6,614 bases of DNA from JAWLGW01 sp964569055 (lineage in GTDB: Bacteria > Planctomycetota > J058), in the NCBI GenBank assembly GCA_964569055.1, contig CAZMSZ010000404.1, positions 1-6,614 on the forward strand, in the 5' to 3' direction. A program made the translations under genes and the position numbers. Of this stretch, positions 5,805 through 6,614 are shown piece after piece (the stretch's first letter is position 1; each line of letters starts with the position of its first letter). A model generated the notes under the pieces. It was not told where the DNA came from, made no database searches, and saw only the letters and a list, made by a program, of their open reading frames with translations.

Positions 5805-6614
5805 CAGGCCGGCTGCTTGGACGACTCCTTCGCCAGGCGACGCAGGACCGTGTGGAGAATCCCGCCGTTCTTGTAGTAGTCGACCTCGACCGGGGTGTCG
5901 ATCCGGCACAGGGCGGTGAAGCGCTTCTCCTGGCCGTCCTCGCCGCGGGCGACGACGGTCAGGTTGGAGAGGGGCTGGAGGTCGGCCGGGAGCTCGATCG
6001 AGAACGTCTCGCGGCCGGTCAGGCCGAGGGACTTGGCGGTCTCGCCCGGCTGGTGCTGGAGCGGGAGGACGCCCATCCCGATCAGGTTCGAGCGGTGGAT
6101 CCGCTCGTAGCTTTCGGCGATCACCGCCTTCACGCCCAGGAGGTAGGTGCCCTTGGCCGCCCAGTCGCGGCTGGAGCCCATGCCGTAGTCCTTGCCGGCC
6201 AGGACCACCAGCGGGATGCGATGCTTCTGGTACTTCACCGAGGCGTCGTAGATCGAGCACACCTCGCCCGGCTTGGGGTCGAGCGCGCTGTCGTAGGGCA
6301 GGCCCTGGATCGCGCCCTTCGGCGTCTCGGCCGGGCCGAGGTAGGTCGTCACGCCGCCCTCGGTGCCGGGCGCGAGCTGGTTGCGCAGGCGGATGTTCGC
6401 GAACGTGCCGCGGACCATGACCCGGTCGTTGCCGCGGCGCGACCCGTAGCTGTTGAAGTCCTTCGGCGCGACGCCCAGCGAGCGCAGGTAGTCGGCCGCG
6501 GGGCCCTTCTTCGCGATCGGGCCGGCCGGGCTGATGTGGTCGGTCGTGACCGAGTCGCCTACCATGACCAGGCAGCGCGCCCCTTCGATCGAGGTGACGC
6601 CGGGCGCCTCGACG
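5804..6614 (-). CDS. acnA: Aconitate hydratase A, C-terminal part (5' end outside window)
   Basis: Aconitase interconverts citrate and isocitrate via cis-aconitate in the TCA cycle, in the cytoplasm, using a [4Fe-4S] cluster. The visible 269 residues are the last part of the roughly 890-residue AcnA/IRP1-type enzyme. Signatures, in visible-residue numbering, are GDSVTTDHISPAG (19-31), YGSRRGND (56-63), RGTFANIRLRNQ (68-79) and GMGSSRDWAAKG (144-155). The Ser-Ser-Arg of the last motif corresponds to the substrate-binding Ser642-Ser643-Arg644 of mitochondrial aconitase. Further on, SYERIHRSNLIGMGVLPLQ is also typical. The cluster-binding cysteines belong to the N-terminal part and are not visible. 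No frameshift or missing motif is seen, so the gene looks functional. Its TGA lies in the right arm of the intergenic inverted repeat. It converges with the large plus-strand gene; no functional link is evident. Confidence 0.97.
   Translation of the reverse strand, partial: VEAPGVTSIEGARCLVMVGDSVTTDHISPAGPIAKKGPAADYLRSLGVAPKDFNSYGSRRGNDRVMVRGTFANIRLRNQLAPGTEGGVTTYLGPAETPKGAIQGLPYDSALDPKPGEVCSIYDASVKYQKHRIPLVVLAGKDYGMGSSRDWAAKGTYLLGVKAVIAESYERIHRSNLIGMGVLPLQHQPGETAKSLGLTGRETFSIELPADLQPLSNLTVVARGEDGQEKRFTALCRIDTPVEVDYYKNGGILHTVLRRLAKESSKQPA

Noticed and set aside
5282..5806. Possible complete insertion sequence
   Set aside because: Inverted terminal repeats are present, but the ~400-bp interior holds only repeats and no transposase reading frame. 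It could at most be a non-autonomous element.
1..6614. tRNA or rRNA genes and known riboswitches
   Set aside because: I saw no tRNA-like cloverleaf or TTCGA-type T-loop context, no rRNA-like conserved stretch and no familiar riboswitch core in the non-coding parts.

Overview
This 6.6-kb window comes from a very GC-rich bacterial genome. Almost every third codon position is G or C, which leaves several non-coding frames open by chance. The gene content suggests a large-genome, signalling-rich lineage, and Planctomycetota or Myxococcota are the best guesses. Pointers are a cNMP-binding/DUF4388 regulator, a kinase-like protein with long low-complexity linkers, and a secreted protein with a small beta domain of a type common in planctomycetes. 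I cannot fix the phylum from this sequence alone.

Layout. (1) Bases 1-1557, minus strand: a two-gene unit. A 349-residue regulator (TIGR04076-like + cNMP-binding + DUF4388) is followed, with a 4-base GTGA overlap, by a signal-peptide protein cut by the window edge. (2) Bases 1558-1828: a divergent intergenic region with one candidate sigma70-type promoter on each strand. (3) Bases 1829-5284, plus strand: one very large gene. It encodes a helical N-terminal region, a protein-kinase fold lacking key catalytic residues, a long Ala/Pro-rich segment with at least 19 Asp-Pro-Phe motifs, and a C-terminal domain resembling the C-terminal domain of ribosomal protein L7/L12. A run of exactly 100 N (4066-4165) lies inside the DPF segment, so the true gene length is unknown. 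(4) Bases 5285-5803: a convergent intergenic region made almost wholly of repeats. About seven tandem ~44-bp units are followed by two inverted-orientation units with perfect hairpins, all enclosed by ~53-bp inverted repeats whose outer ends carry the TGA stop codons of the two convergent genes. (5) Bases 5804-6614, minus strand: the C-terminal swivel domain of aconitate hydratase A, running off the window.

The aconitase looks like ordinary central metabolism with no obvious link to the rest. The regulator and the pseudokinase gene are divergently transcribed from a shared control region, so co-regulation is possible but unproven. The most unusual items are the pseudokinase/DPF/L12-like fusion protein and the structured repeat block between the two convergent genes.
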